Of a stretch of 39,308 bases of DNA, positions 25,318-35,026 are shown piece by piece. The DNA comes from Nitrospiraceae bacterium (GTDB lineage: Bacteria > Nitrospirota > Nitrospiria > Nitrospirales > Nitrospiraceae), in assembly GCA_005800255.1 (NCBI GenBank), contig SYGW01000108.1, positions 1-39,308 of the forward strand, in the 5' to 3' direction. Positions within the stretch are counted from its first letter, which is position 1. Every line of letters begins with the position of its first letter. Under the pieces are notes generated by a model, which was not told the DNA's origin, ran no database searches, and saw nothing but the letters and a program-made list of their open reading frames with translations. A program made the translations under genes and the position numbers.

Positions 25318-26760
25318 TTGAAATTCGGAAGAAACTTCAGCCTGTTTCTGCTGTCCGCGCTGATCCAGGGCGGAATCTCCTTCGCCATGGTCCCGGTCTC
25401 CACCTACGTGCTGGGCCCGGAAGACTTCGGCCTCTTCGCGCTTGTTTCGGTGATTCCGGGGCTGCTGACCGTCATAGCGACGATGGGGGCCGATTACCTC
25501 TTCGCCAAATATTATCCCACCGCCAATCCGGATGAGCGACGGACGCTGGTGTCTACGGTGCTCGCGGTGGGCGGCGGATTACTGGCCCTGGGCTCGGCCT
25601 GTCTGCTAGCCGGGTGGGCGGTAGCCGTGCAATTCGTTTCCCAGCTGGAACAAGTTCCGCTAAGGTTCCTGGGCCTGTCCCTTGCCTCGATGGTCCTCGC
25701 CTTTCCGTGGGTCGTGGCGTCTTACATCGTCACGCTCGATGGGAAGGCGCCACTCCATGCTGTTATCACGGTTATCCAGGCGGTGGTGTCCGCGCTGATC
25801 GTGATCGTCGGCCTCTATGCGCTACGTCTCGGTGTGGAAGCGTTGTTCTGGAGCGCGATCGGCACCTCCATGGTGTCCCTGGCGGGAGCTTGGATGGTGC
25901 TCCGGGCCTACGCTAGGCCGACGGCCAGCCGGACCTGGGCCTGGAGCATGATCCGCGTCGGCATGCCGGTGAGCGTGGCAAACCTGATGGAGACGCTTCA
26001 GAGCTTCCTGGAGCGGTATTTGCTGACCGCATTCGTCGGCTTGCACGCGCTAGGCCTCTATGCGCACTCGCAGCAATACCGGAACATGGTCAGCATGCCG
26101 CTGAAGTCGGTGTCGCGCGCCATCTGGCCAATCACCCTGCATGAAAGCCGCGAAGGGCGGAACCAGTTTGGCGCCACCCGGGACGCCTGGGACGCGAGCT
26201 ATGTCGGCGTCACGGTCATCGGCCTGCTGTTCGCCACGCTGGGAGAAGCCCTGATCGGAGTCCTCACGCACGGCAAGTTCGTGGACGCGGCCCCGCTGGT
26301 CGCGCTGTGGATGGTCTTCATCCTGGTCCAGAACTCGGGAAAGCCGCAAACCGGCGTGCTGTACGCCCGTGGGCAGCTGCATGCCTGCTCGAGACTCATG
26401 GTCATCTCCGCCGGCGCGGGCATCCTGCTCATGACCCTGCTGATCCCAGCCGTTGGGATGCTCGGCGCGATCATCGCGACCATCGCGCAGCAGGTGCTCT
26501 ATCGTGTCGGCATCCAACTGGCTGGCGGTGTGGAAGGCGTGCCGCGGCACGACAAGTGGGTGATCGTGGGGGCGATGATGGTGCTGGCGACGCAGGCCCT
26601 GACGGCCTCCTTCTCACTCGGATGGACCGGCAATCTGGTCGTCTTCCTGCTTGCCGCCTCGGCCTTTGCCCTCATGGCGCAGCGCGTCATCTGGAGCTCG
26701 ATCGTCAACCTCACCGCCTGGTTGGACTCCCCGGCGGCCGGCCTACGAGCAAGCCGTTGA
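25318..26760 (+). CDS. Wzx-like polysaccharide flippase
   Basis: 480 residues and very hydrophobic, with about 12-14 membrane segments. The MATE/MVF-type pattern is SLFLLSALIQGGISFAMVPVSTYVLGPEDFGLFALVSV at the start, YYPTANPDERRTLVSTVLAV, and MPLKSVSRAIWPITL in the middle loop. It flips lipid-linked oligosaccharide across the inner membrane. The start is TTG 25318, which has GGAGGG seven bases upstream; the first ATG would remove the first helix. It is odd to find both a flippase and an ABC exporter in one locus. Confidence 0.88.
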   Translation: MKFGRNFSLFLLSALIQGGISFAMVPVSTYVLGPEDFGLFALVSVIPGLLTVIATMGADYLFAKYYPTANPDERRTLVSTVLAVGGGLLALGSACLLAGWAVAVQFVSQLEQVPLRFLGLSLASMVLAFPWVVASYIVTLDGKAPLHAVITVIQAVVSALIVIVGLYALRLGVEALFWSAIGTSMVSLAGAWMVLRAYARPTASRTWAWSMIRVGMPVSVANLMETLQSFLERYLLTAFVGLHALGLYAHSQQYRNMVSMPLKSVSRAIWPITLHESREGRNQFGATRDAWDASYVGVTVIGLLFATLGEALIGVLTHGKFVDAAPLVALWMVFILVQNSGKPQTGVLYARGQLHACSRLMVISAGAGILLMTLLIPAVGMLGAIIATIAQQVLYRVGIQLAGGVEGVPRHDKWVIVGAMMVLATQALTASFSLGWTGNLVVFLLAASAFALMAQRVIWSSIVNLTAWLDSPAAGLRASR

Positions 26761-26774
26761 TTCGTAGCCTCGAC

Positions 26775-27584
26775 ATGACCGTTAACGACCCGCCCCTGCA
26801 GGGCGCAATCCTGGCGTGGGCCTCCGCGCTCAAGTCCTGGAATCTCGTCTGGGAGACGGGTATTTATCCCGCTGAGATGGCTGCCTTCCTGGGACTCTGC
26901 GAGGTCGCGGGGGTGCGGACGATCATCGAATCCGGGCGCGGGGAGCACGCGTATTCGACGCGCGTCCTCGGTGAGTACGCGGGGAAGACCGGCGCTGCGG
27001 TCTATTCGATCGATCTGGTCTCCGACCCCAGGCAGATCGCCGACCTGGAGGGCCGCTATCCGCGTCTGCGCTGTCTGGTCGGCAGCGCATTCGATCTCGT
27101 GCCGGCCGTGGCCGCCCGGCGTCCCGGACCGCTGGCCGTCCTACTCGACGGTCCGAAGATGCATCCCGCCAATCGGCTCTCGGTCATGGTCAGCGCCGTC
27201 TTCGATGTGGCGGTCGTGGCGCATCACAATTGCCCGCTCGACAGCCGCTGGGGAAAGGAATTCGCCCATGTCTTTCCCGGGGCCTTCCACTACGAGGATC
27301 TGGACCTCACCTCGGGGGAGGAGTGGTGCGCTTTCAAGCGCTGGGAGCGCAACTGCGTGAAGGATTACGAGGTCGCCGATGTGGACGACGGAACGGTGGG
27401 CCGGTCGTTGGAAAGGTCGTCGCTGGCGCTGGCTCGCCTCGACCGGAGCCGTTACGGCAAGGCCAATCTATTCTCGCTCTGGCGAGGCGGTCCGCGGCAC
27501 AACCCTCTGCTGCTCTACGCCAAGTGGCGGTTGGTGAACGGCCGCCTCTCGACATGTATCGACCAGCCGACCACGTCTTCATAG
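26775..27584 (+). CDS. Class I methyltransferase-like protein of unknown function
   Basis: 269 residues. VAGVRTIIESGRGEHAYSTRVLGEYA resembles the SAM-binding motif I region of cephalosporin-hydroxylase/macrocin-methyltransferase-like proteins. AAVYSIDLVSD and PGPLAVLLDGPKMHPANRL match the VYSID and DGPKS segments of that group. The glycine-rich loop is weak (ESGRGEHA), so the call is tentative. The start is ATG 26775, 15 bases past the flippase stop, with no clear ribosome site. Its 3' end overlaps the next gene by 31 bases, showing tight packing. Confidence 0.6.
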   Translation: MTVNDPPLQGAILAWASALKSWNLVWETGIYPAEMAAFLGLCEVAGVRTIIESGRGEHAYSTRVLGEYAGKTGAAVYSIDLVSDPRQIADLEGRYPRLRCLVGSAFDLVPAVAARRPGPLAVLLDGPKMHPANRLSVMVSAVFDVAVVAHHNCPLDSRWGKEFAHVFPGAFHYEDLDLTSGEEWCAFKRWERNCVKDYEVADVDDGTVGRSLERSSLALARLDRSRYGKANLFSLWRGGPRHNPLLLYAKWRLVNGRLSTCIDQPTTSS

Positions 27585-28582
27585 TCGCCGAAGCCGGCAT
27601 GAACCATGACGGCAGCCTCGGCATCGCGTGCCGGATGGTGGACGTGGCCGCCGACTGCGGCGTCGACGCGGTCAAGTTCCAGACCCACTTCGCTGCGGCG
27701 GAGACCTTGCCCGATGCGCCGGCACCGGCGTATTTCTCGGCGGAACCGCGGTACGAATACTTCCAGCGCACCGCGTTTTCCCGTGCCCAATGGGATGCGC
27801 TCAAAGCGCATTGCGCCGCCTGCAAGACGCAGTTCCTTTCGTCGCCGTTCTCGCAGGAGGCCGTCGAGCTCCTTGAGACGATCGGCGTCCCGCTTTACAA
27901 GATCCCGTCCGGAGAGGTCACGAACCTGCCGCTGATTGAGGCGGTGGCCGCGACGCGCAAGCCGGTCCTGCTGTCATCGGGCATGAGCACCTGGGCCGAG
28001 CTCGACCGGGCGGTGAACGCCGTGCTCAAGCGCCATGCCCGGCTCGTCGTGCTCCAGTGCACGTCCGAGTACCCCTGTCCGGCCGAACGGGTCGGGTTGA
28101 ACATGATAGGTGAGATGCGGGATCGGTATGAGGTCGCCGTGGGGCTATCCGATCATACCCTGACCAATTACGCGGCCTTCGCGGCGGTCACGATGGGGGC
28201 TGCGGTCATCGAAAAGCATTTCACGCTGAGCCGGAACCTGTACGGAAGCGATGCAAAGCATTCGGTCGAGCCGGTGGAGTTGTGCGACCTTGTGCGCGGC
28301 ATCCGAGCGGTTGAAACGATGGTCAGCAAGCCTGTCGACAAGGATGATCCGGAGCCGTTTCGCGCCATGAAGCGCATTTTTCAGAAGAGTATCGTGTCGC
28401 TTGTGGAGATCCCGCAGGGCGCACGGATCGAGCGCTCCATGGTGGGGATCAAGAAGCCGGGGACGGGGCTGCCCGCCTGGCGGATCGAGGAAATCCTTGG
28501 GCGACGGGCGCTTCGGCGTGTGCCCGCCGACAGCCTACTGCATCCAGACGACATTGACTGGGACACTGCTCTGAATGCGTAA
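27554..28582 (+). CDS. NeuB-family nonulosonate synthase, copy 1
   Basis: Condenses phosphoenolpyruvate with a six-carbon amino sugar to a nine-carbon nonulosonic acid. The 342-residue protein has IVAEAGMNHDGSLGIACRMVDVAADCGVDAVKFQTH, LYKIPSGEVTNLPLIEAVA, VLLSSGMSTWAELD, LQCTSEYPCP, VGLSDHT and AVIEKHFTLSR, plus a C-terminal SAF (antifreeze-like) domain (KSIVSLVEIPQGARIERSMVGIKKPGTGLPAW). The start at ATG 27554 lies inside the end of the previous gene. Which sugar is made (Neu5Ac, legionaminic or another) cannot be told. A NeuC-type gene overlaps its stop by 8 bases. Confidence 0.92.
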   Translation: MYRPADHVFIVAEAGMNHDGSLGIACRMVDVAADCGVDAVKFQTHFAAAETLPDAPAPAYFSAEPRYEYFQRTAFSRAQWDALKAHCAACKTQFLSSPFSQEAVELLETIGVPLYKIPSGEVTNLPLIEAVAATRKPVLLSSGMSTWAELDRAVNAVLKRHARLVVLQCTSEYPCPAERVGLNMIGEMRDRYEVAVGLSDHTLTNYAAFAAVTMGAAVIEKHFTLSRNLYGSDAKHSVEPVELCDLVRGIRAVETMVSKPVDKDDPEPFRAMKRIFQKSIVSLVEIPQGARIERSMVGIKKPGTGLPAWRIEEILGRRALRRVPADSLLHPDDIDWDTALNA

Positions 28583-29726
28583 AGTCTGCGTCATGATCGG
28601 CTCGCGGGCGAACTACAGCAGCATCAAGTCCGCGATGCAGGCCATCCAGAGGCATCCGAACCTCCAGCTGCAACTCATCATCGGCGCCTCGGCCTTGCTC
28701 GACCGATACGGGGCCGTGGTCGAACTGGTCGAAAAGGATGGATTCGTCCCGGTGGCGAGAGTCCATATGCTGATCGAAGGCGAGACGCCAGCGACCATGG
28801 CGAAATCCACCGGTCTCGGGCTGCTTGAGCTGCCCACCGTGTTTGAGCAGCTCAGGCCGGATATCGTCTTGACGGTGGGAGACCGATTTGAAACGATGGC
28901 GACCACTCTGGCCGCGGCCTACATGAACATTCCCCTGGCGCACACCATGGGAGGTGAGGTCAGCGGGACGATCGATGAGAGCATCCGGCATGCCGCCACC
29001 AAATTCGCCCATGTACATTTTCCGGCCTGCAGCGAGGCCCGGGCCCGGATCATCCGGATGGGGGAGCGCCCGGAAAACGTCCATCTAGTCGGCTGCCCGC
29101 GCATCGATCTTGTCGCCGAGCTGCTTCAGCGGGGCGCAATCAACCTGGAGCCGAACCTGTTTGCGGAGGGAGTCGGGGAATCCCTGAATTTGAACCAGCC
29201 TTTCGTCATGATTTCGCAGCATCCAGTGACGACCGAGTACGGCGAGGGTGAGCAGCAAATCACCGCCACCTTGCAGGCGGTTCAGGATGTAGGACTGCCG
29301 GCGGTCGTCTTCTGGCCGAATGCGGATGCCGGGTCGGAAGACATCGCTCGGGGCATTCGAAAATTCCGCGAGCACTACCAGGGCGCCCGAATGCATTTTT
29401 TCAAGAACCTGCCGATCGACAGCTACATCTGCCTCATGGCGAAGACAAGCTGCATCGTCGGCAATTCGAGCAGCGCGATCCGGGAGGGTGCCTACATCGG
29501 CACCCCGGCGGTGAATGCAGGCACACGGCAATTCATGCGCCAGCGCGGCCGCAACGTCATCGACGTCGGTCACGAGCGCCGCGCGATCAGCGAGGCTATC
29601 CGGACGCAGCTGCAGCGAGGACCCTATCCGCCCGACTCGATCTACGGGGACGGGCAGGCCGGCGAGAGAATTGCGGCCATTCTGGCGGAATGCAAAGTCC
29701 AGATTCAGAAGCGCATCACGTATTAG
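28575..29726 (+). CDS. NeuC-family hydrolysing UDP-sugar 2-epimerase, copy 1
   Basis: Releases UDP and inverts C2 of a UDP-N-acetylamino sugar, giving the ManNAc-like substrate of NeuB. The 383-residue GT-B-fold protein shows MIGSRANYSSIKSAM at the start, LTVGDRFETMATTLAAAYMNIPLAHTMGGEVSGTIDESIRHAATKFAHVHF (catalytic Asp/Glu/His block), ISQHPVTTEYGE and SCIVGNSSSAIREGAYIGTPAVNAGTRQ. The ATG at 28575 overlaps the NeuB stop, so the pair is coupled. It is clearly diverged from the second copy at 36801. Confidence 0.92.
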   Translation: MRKVCVMIGSRANYSSIKSAMQAIQRHPNLQLQLIIGASALLDRYGAVVELVEKDGFVPVARVHMLIEGETPATMAKSTGLGLLELPTVFEQLRPDIVLTVGDRFETMATTLAAAYMNIPLAHTMGGEVSGTIDESIRHAATKFAHVHFPACSEARARIIRMGERPENVHLVGCPRIDLVAELLQRGAINLEPNLFAEGVGESLNLNQPFVMISQHPVTTEYGEGEQQITATLQAVQDVGLPAVVFWPNADAGSEDIARGIRKFREHYQGARMHFFKNLPIDSYICLMAKTSCIVGNSSSAIREGAYIGTPAVNAGTRQFMRQRGRNVIDVGHERRAISEAIRTQLQRGPYPPDSIYGDGQAGERIAAILAECKVQIQKRITY

Positions 29727-29780
29727 GCGGCGGTCGAATGCTCAGTCACATGACGTGCCCGGCCTCTCCTCTTTTCCTTT

Positions 29781-32700
29781 ATGCTTGATGATGTGGGCAT
29801 AAATCTCAGGCGCATCCTGTACCAAGCGGTCCGGGTCGTCCAGCAGGTCGATGTTGCCGTCGACTATCTGAAGTTCAAGTACAAGTACGGCTTCCTCGCC
29901 GGTAGCGGCGCCCCCGTCCAGGCCTCCAAGACGGTGCTGGTCGTCAGCCTCAGTGACTGGATCACGCAGGTCAAGATGGAGGCCTTGCTCGCCAAGACGT
30001 TGGAGTTGCGCGGCTGGCGTCCGGTGATTGTGACATCGCAAAAAGCCCGCTGGGCACATTGGTACTACCGTATCTTCGGGCTGAACGAGCTGGTGCATTT
30101 CGACGATTGGCTGAAGTCTGTGCCGTCAAGCGTCGACCGTGAGGCCGAGGCGGTGCTCCAGGGCCCCCTGAGCTTCGCGGGGCTGCTCGCGCACCGGTAC
30201 CGCAACGCGTACGTCGGACGTCACGCTCTGTCTACGGTGGCCAGGAACCTAAGGAATGGGAGCGTCTCCTTCGATGACCCCGCGATCCTGGCCTTGGTGC
30301 GCGAGCAGTTGGTGTACGCCTACCGGTCGGCCTACGCGGCTGAACGGCTGATCGAGCAGGTGAATCCGACGACCACCCTCTTTCTGGAGAAAGGCGGGAC
30401 GGGTGTCGGGGAGATCTTTGATGTCGCGCTCGACCGTGGGGTGGATGCGATTCAATTTGTGCATTCCCATCGAACGGACGGGCTGATATTCAAGCGGTAC
30501 ACGCCTAGCAGCCGGCATCTGCATCCTTTTTCGCTCTCGGACGACTCCTGGCGATCCGTCTCGGCGTGTCCCTGGGACGAACGCTGTGAAGGGGAGCTGG
30601 CCGAGGAGATTCAGGGACGGTATCAAGACGGCACCTGGTTCAATCGCAAGTTTGCTCAATTTGGGAAGACAATCAAGTCGGCGGACGAGGTCCGCAAGCA
30701 ACTGGGCCTGGACTCCGCGAAAAAAACGGCCGTCGTCTTCTCGCATGTGCTCTGGGACGCCACCTTCTTCTTCGGAGACAATCTCTTCCGCGACTACGAG
30801 GAGTGGCTCATTGAAACGGTGAAAGTGGCCTGCCGGAACCCCGGGGTGAATTGGGTCATCAAGGTCCATCCCGATTATGTGTGGAAGTTGAAGCAGCTCG
30901 GGACGAAGGAGACGGCCCAGGACCTGGAGGTCCTGCGGGATCAGGTCGGCGTGCTGCCTCCCCACATCAAGGTGCTGGAGCCGGAGACCGACATTAGCAC
31001 GCTGTCCATCTTTGCTATCACCGACTATGGCATCACGGTGCGCGGCACAGTGGGTATCGAGCTGTCATGCTTGGGCGTTCCGGTGTTCACCGCCGGGACC
31101 GGAAGGTACTCAGGGCTCGGCTTCACGAAGGACGCCGGGTCCCGCGAGGAATACCTTCAGATCTTGGCGCACATTCAGGACTGGCCCTCTCGCCTGAGCC
31201 GTGAAGAAACCGAGCTGGCCAAGCGGTATGCCCACACCCTCCTCAAGCTGCGGCCGCTCATTTTTCGGTCCTTCGAGCAGGTCCAGATGCCGCTCCAGAT
31301 GCTTGGGCATCCGCTCGATCACAACATCGCGATCCGTCTGCGGTCGTTTGAGGAATTCCGACAGGCGGCCGACTTGAACGCCTTTGCGGATTGGGTGGGC
31401 GATCGCCGGCAGATGGACCTGATCGTCGCCGCGCCGGATGGCGCCAAGCCCGCTTCCGAGCCGTGCCCCGAGATGCTGTCCGCTGCGCGCGCCCTTCCGG
31501 GTGGATGGAAGCCCGCGTACAGGCTGACGGTCGGTCTGGCGGACCGGATCCACGCTGCCTCCATGCTACGAAAAATCGGCATGTTGCCGATCGCCATGAT
31601 GCTGTTGCGCTGGGCCCGAATGGCGACGCCGGCCGGCTTCCGGCAGGAGCGTGTGCTGCGGAACGAATACCGAGCGTTCAAGGCTTCTTACGGGCGTCCA
31701 CTCGGCTGCCAGCTTAACCCGGGTCGGCGGTCTCGTCAGAAGGCCCTCGTTGTCAGCGTGGGATTTCCGAGTGGGGTCAAGGCCGAGCTCGGGTTGATCA
31801 AGGGGCTCGAGATCGCTGGATTTGACGTCGTGGCGGTGATGAAGCGCGATCCGTGGCTCGCCAAGTACTACCGGATGGCGGGCGTGGCCGATATCATCTT
31901 TTGGGATCAATTCGTCCCCCATCTCGCGTTGGCCGAGGTAGAGACGATGTTCGGTGCGATCTCGTCTTCCGAGCAATTGCTGTCCTTCGAGTATGCCGGA
32001 GCGCGTACGGGGCGATGCACGGCGTCGACTGCTCTGCGCAATCTCCGCGTCGGCTCGCTGGACCTGCACTCGCCTGCCTTGCGCTCGGCGGTGCGTCCCT
32101 ACTTCATTTCCGGGATGATGCACGCGCTGGCAGCGCGTGAGATCATTCAGCGGGTCCGTCCGAGCGTGGCGATGTTCGTCGACAAGGGATACACGCCGCA
32201 AGGCGAGCTGTTTGACGTGTGCCTTTCGGAAGGCGTCGATGCGTTCACATGGAACGCTGCCCACCGGGGCAACTGCCTGATGCTCAAACGGTACCGGAAC
32301 GGAAACCGCGACGAGCACCCGGCGTCGCTGTCCGATGAATCGTGGGCGCTTGTCCGCGCCATGCCGTGGACCGATGCGCACCGGCAGCATCTGAGGGAGG
32401 AGCTGTTCGGCAGCTATGTCAGCGGCGACTGGTACAGCGAAGTCGGAACGCAGTTCAAAACGCGGCTGCTGGACGCTCAGGAGATCAAGAGCAGGCTCCG
32501 CCTCGACTCAAGCAAGAAGACGGCGGTAATTTTCCCGCACATCCTCTGGGACGGGACGTTCTTCTGGGGCACGGACCTCTTCTGCAACTACGAAGAGTGG
32601 TTTCTGGAGACCATCCGGGCCGCGATGGCAAACCGGCACCTCAACTGGATCATCAAGGTCCATCCGGCCAACGTCGTCAAGGACGCGCGGGATGGCGTCA

Positions 32701-33266
32701 AGACGGAGCCGGCCGAAGTCGCCGCGATTCGAAGCCGCATCGGCGCGCTGCCCGACCACATCCGGATCATTCAGGCGGATAGCGACATCAGCACCTTTTC
32801 GCTCTTCAGCATCATGGACTATTGTCTGACAGTCAGGGGGACCATCGGAATCGAAGCCGCCTGCATGGGCGTCCCGGTCCTCACCGCCGGCACCGGCCGC
32901 TACGACCACAAGGGGTTTACGATTGACTCCAAGTCGAAAGACGAGTACTTGGCGAAGCTCCGCGCCCTTCAGGATATTTCTGCGCTCGACCCTGCGCAAC
33001 GGGAGCTGGCCGAGCGGTTTGCCTACGCCCTGTTCGTGATGCGGACCCTGCCCCTGACGACCTTTACGTTGGAATATCGCAAGGACGCCACCGCGTCGAT
33101 TCACACGCAGATCCATGCGCAAGGACCGGAAGACTGGCTGTCGGCCCCGGATTTGAAAGCCTTCGTCGAGTGGGTGAGCCATCCGGAGCGGCTGGATTTC
33201 TTTTCCACGTCCCCGAATGCCGCCGTCGAGGAAGCGGCGGCGCCCTTAAAGACCGGAGCCCGGTAG
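29781..33266 (+). CDS. Giant protein with two tandem glycosyltransferase-like modules
   Basis: 1161 residues built from two copies of one module. Matching points lie 598 residues apart: KTAVVFSHVLWD near 314 against KTAVIFPHILWD near 913; WVIKVHP at 358 against WIIKVHP at 956; YGITVRGTVGIE near 416 against YCLTVRGTIGIE near 1014. Each also has LSD(D/E)SW and a GVPV.TAGTGRY segment. The IKVHP and TVRGT.GIE...GVPV.TAG parts are like the donor-binding C-lobe of capsule polysaccharide synthesis proteins (KpsC/LipB-like GT-B folds), in which KpsC itself is a two-module enzyme. No signal peptide or certain membrane span. It sits between two NeuB/NeuC sets, so one nonulosonate per module is an attractive but unproven idea. 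Confidence 0.75.
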   Translation: MLDDVGINLRRILYQAVRVVQQVDVAVDYLKFKYKYGFLAGSGAPVQASKTVLVVSLSDWITQVKMEALLAKTLELRGWRPVIVTSQKARWAHWYYRIFGLNELVHFDDWLKSVPSSVDREAEAVLQGPLSFAGLLAHRYRNAYVGRHALSTVARNLRNGSVSFDDPAILALVREQLVYAYRSAYAAERLIEQVNPTTTLFLEKGGTGVGEIFDVALDRGVDAIQFVHSHRTDGLIFKRYTPSSRHLHPFSLSDDSWRSVSACPWDERCEGELAEEIQGRYQDGTWFNRKFAQFGKTIKSADEVRKQLGLDSAKKTAVVFSHVLWDATFFFGDNLFRDYEEWLIETVKVACRNPGVNWVIKVHPDYVWKLKQLGTKETAQDLEVLRDQVGVLPPHIKVLEPETDISTLSIFAITDYGITVRGTVGIELSCLGVPVFTAGTGRYSGLGFTKDAGSREEYLQILAHIQDWPSRLSREETELAKRYAHTLLKLRPLIFRSFEQVQMPLQMLGHPLDHNIAIRLRSFEEFRQAADLNAFADWVGDRRQMDLIVAAPDGAKPASEPCPEMLSAARALPGGWKPAYRLTVGLADRIHAASMLRKIGMLPIAMMLLRWARMATPAGFRQERVLRNEYRAFKASYGRPLGCQLNPGRRSRQKALVVSVGFPSGVKAELGLIKGLEIAGFDVVAVMKRDPWLAKYYRMAGVADIIFWDQFVPHLALAEVETMFGAISSSEQLLSFEYAGARTGRCTASTALRNLRVGSLDLHSPALRSAVRPYFISGMMHALAAREIIQRVRPSVAMFVDKGYTPQGELFDVCLSEGVDAFTWNAAHRGNCLMLKRYRNGNRDEHPASLSDESWALVRAMPWTDAHRQHLREELFGSYVSGDWYSEVGTQFKTRLLDAQEIKSRLRLDSSKKTAVIFPHILWDGTFFWGTDLFCNYEEWFLETIRAAMANRHLNWIIKVHPANVVKDARDGVKTEPAEVAAIRSRIGALPDHIRIIQADSDISTFSLFSIMDYCLTVRGTIGIEAACMGVPVLTAGTGRYDHKGFTIDSKSKDEYLAKLRALQDISALDPAQRELAERFAYALFVMRTLPLTTFTLEYRKDATASIHTQIHAQGPEDWLSAPDLKAFVEWVSHPERLDFFSTSPNAAVEEAAAPLKTGAR

Positions 33267-33356
33267 GATCGCGCCGGAGGCTCCCTCCGTCTTCGCAACA
33301 CACCACGATGGCGTCGGAGCAGGCGGCTTGGACCTGAGACGCCATGAGGACATACC

Positions 33357-34988
33357 ATGGAACGTGAAAACCTGATCCTACTGGACCCGGCGGAAGCCGC
33401 CGACCTGAAGGCCATCGTGCCGAAAAAAATCGCCTTGGTCGCCTCTCCCTGGGTGTTCGACGATGAAGTGGAGTTTCGTTCTCAGCAGTTGGGCCTAGGT
33501 TACATCGGGGCCTATGCCGAGCGATTTGGCCATCAAGTCACAGCCTTCGTCGACCCCATGCTGGATGGAGGCTTCAGGATCAAGGTTCCATTAAAGACAA
33601 AATATCGCTTGACCAATCGGTTCGGGCATTCAGACGAGGACATCGTCAGACGCATTCCCAAGGACGTCGACATCATCGGTTTGAATGGGCCGTTTACCGA
33701 TTCCCGCTTGACGGCCTACCCGTTGATTGACGCCATCAAGCGGGCGTTCCCCGATGTCCCACTGGTGGTCGGAGGGGTGTTGGCTACGACGCTGCCGTAT
33801 CAGGTTCTGAACGAATCAAAGACCGATATCATCGTCAAGGGCGAAGGGGAGATTGCCTTTGCGCGCATTGCAAACGGTGAACCGTTGGCCCAGATCCCGG
33901 GACTTGTCTATCGATGCCAGGACGGGACCATCCGGGAGTCGTCCGTCCGAAGCGAACAGTTGAGGACAATTGATTCCATCCCGCCGCCGGGCTATCACTT
34001 CCGGCCGATGGAGGAGTACGCCGCCTGGTCGCCGAGAGGCGATCAGAGCCAGCGGACGCTGTCACTGATTTCGTCTCGAGGGTGCCCATTTACGTGTGAA
34101 TTCTGTTCGATTCCGGAGAAGGGCCAGCGGTGGCGCCCCTTCACGCCTGAGCGGATTCTTGGGGAAATCGACATGTGCATTGACCGGTACGGCGTCAATC
34201 ACATCGAGTTCGAAGATGATAATTTCACTCTGATGGAAGGGCGCGCGATTCCCATCCTGCGCCACTTGGCGGATCTGAAAAAGAAGGGAGTCCCTCTGTC
34301 CTGCTCATTCCCAAATGGCATCATGATAGACAAGATGTCTCGCGACCTTGCCTTTTTGATGGCTGAGGCTGGAACGGACATTGCCTATCTTCCGGTGGAA
34401 TGCGGGGATACGCGCGTGCTCGTGGCGATGGACAAGCCCAGCGCGACCGAGCATTTGGAGAAGACGCTGGAGATTGCCCGCCATTGTGTGGATGCAGGCT
34501 TGCTCGTCAGTGCCTTCTTCATCGTGGCCTATCCAGGGGGCGTCGTGCCGCATAAGAAATACCTTCGCCCGGAATATGAGCGGTACATGATCCAGGAAAA
34601 CGGGCAGGTGTTTATGAAAGGGGAGGACGAGGAAAGCTTCGAGACCACCATGAAGTTCTGCAGGACCCTACAGGGACTCGGGGTCCAAGGCATCACCCCC
34701 TTGATCGCGACGCCATATCCGGGTACGGAGTTGTATGAAGTCTGTGAAAAATTCGATTGGCTCAGATTCAAGGACGGCAAGGATGTCATGACCACTGTAT
34801 CGTATGCGCACATGAAACCCCAATATGTCCAAATCGAAACGCCCTGCTGTTCTGCCTCCCGGGCCTATGAGCGGTGGAGGGAAATGGCGGATGTATTCCA
34901 GTCCTTTCACAACATTCGCCGCTTTTCCGGCGATGATCATCTCGTCCCGACCCAAGAGGTCGCCAAGCGGGAAACGTCGGCGACATGA
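33357..34988 (+). CDS. B12-binding-type radical SAM protein, second
   Basis: 543 residues. The N-terminal Rossmann-like domain has LGLGYIGAYAERFGHQVTAFVD, DIIGLNGPFTDSRLTAYPLIDAI, LVVGGVLATTLP and IIVKGEGEIAF. The radical SAM core has the cluster motif CPFTCEFC in SSRGCPFTCEFC, then IEFEDDNFTL and VAYPGG. Its order matches the Elp3/MiaB-like B12-binding radical SAM group. It differs in length and N-terminus from the 18846 protein. Its place between the two-module transferase and NeuA points to a step in making or modifying the nonulosonic sugar. The chemistry is unknown. Confidence 0.85.
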   Translation: MERENLILLDPAEAADLKAIVPKKIALVASPWVFDDEVEFRSQQLGLGYIGAYAERFGHQVTAFVDPMLDGGFRIKVPLKTKYRLTNRFGHSDEDIVRRIPKDVDIIGLNGPFTDSRLTAYPLIDAIKRAFPDVPLVVGGVLATTLPYQVLNESKTDIIVKGEGEIAFARIANGEPLAQIPGLVYRCQDGTIRESSVRSEQLRTIDSIPPPGYHFRPMEEYAAWSPRGDQSQRTLSLISSRGCPFTCEFCSIPEKGQRWRPFTPERILGEIDMCIDRYGVNHIEFEDDNFTLMEGRAIPILRHLADLKKKGVPLSCSFPNGIMIDKMSRDLAFLMAEAGTDIAYLPVECGDTRVLVAMDKPSATEHLEKTLEIARHCVDAGLLVSAFFIVAYPGGVVPHKKYLRPEYERYMIQENGQVFMKGEDEESFETTMKFCRTLQGLGVQGITPLIATPYPGTELYEVCEKFDWLRFKDGKDVMTTVSYAHMKPQYVQIETPCCSASRAYERWREMADVFQSFHNIRRFSGDDHLVPTQEVAKRETSAT

Positions 34989-35026
34989 CGTGGCCAGGCG
35001 GCTGATGCCCGCAGCAATCCGGCTCC

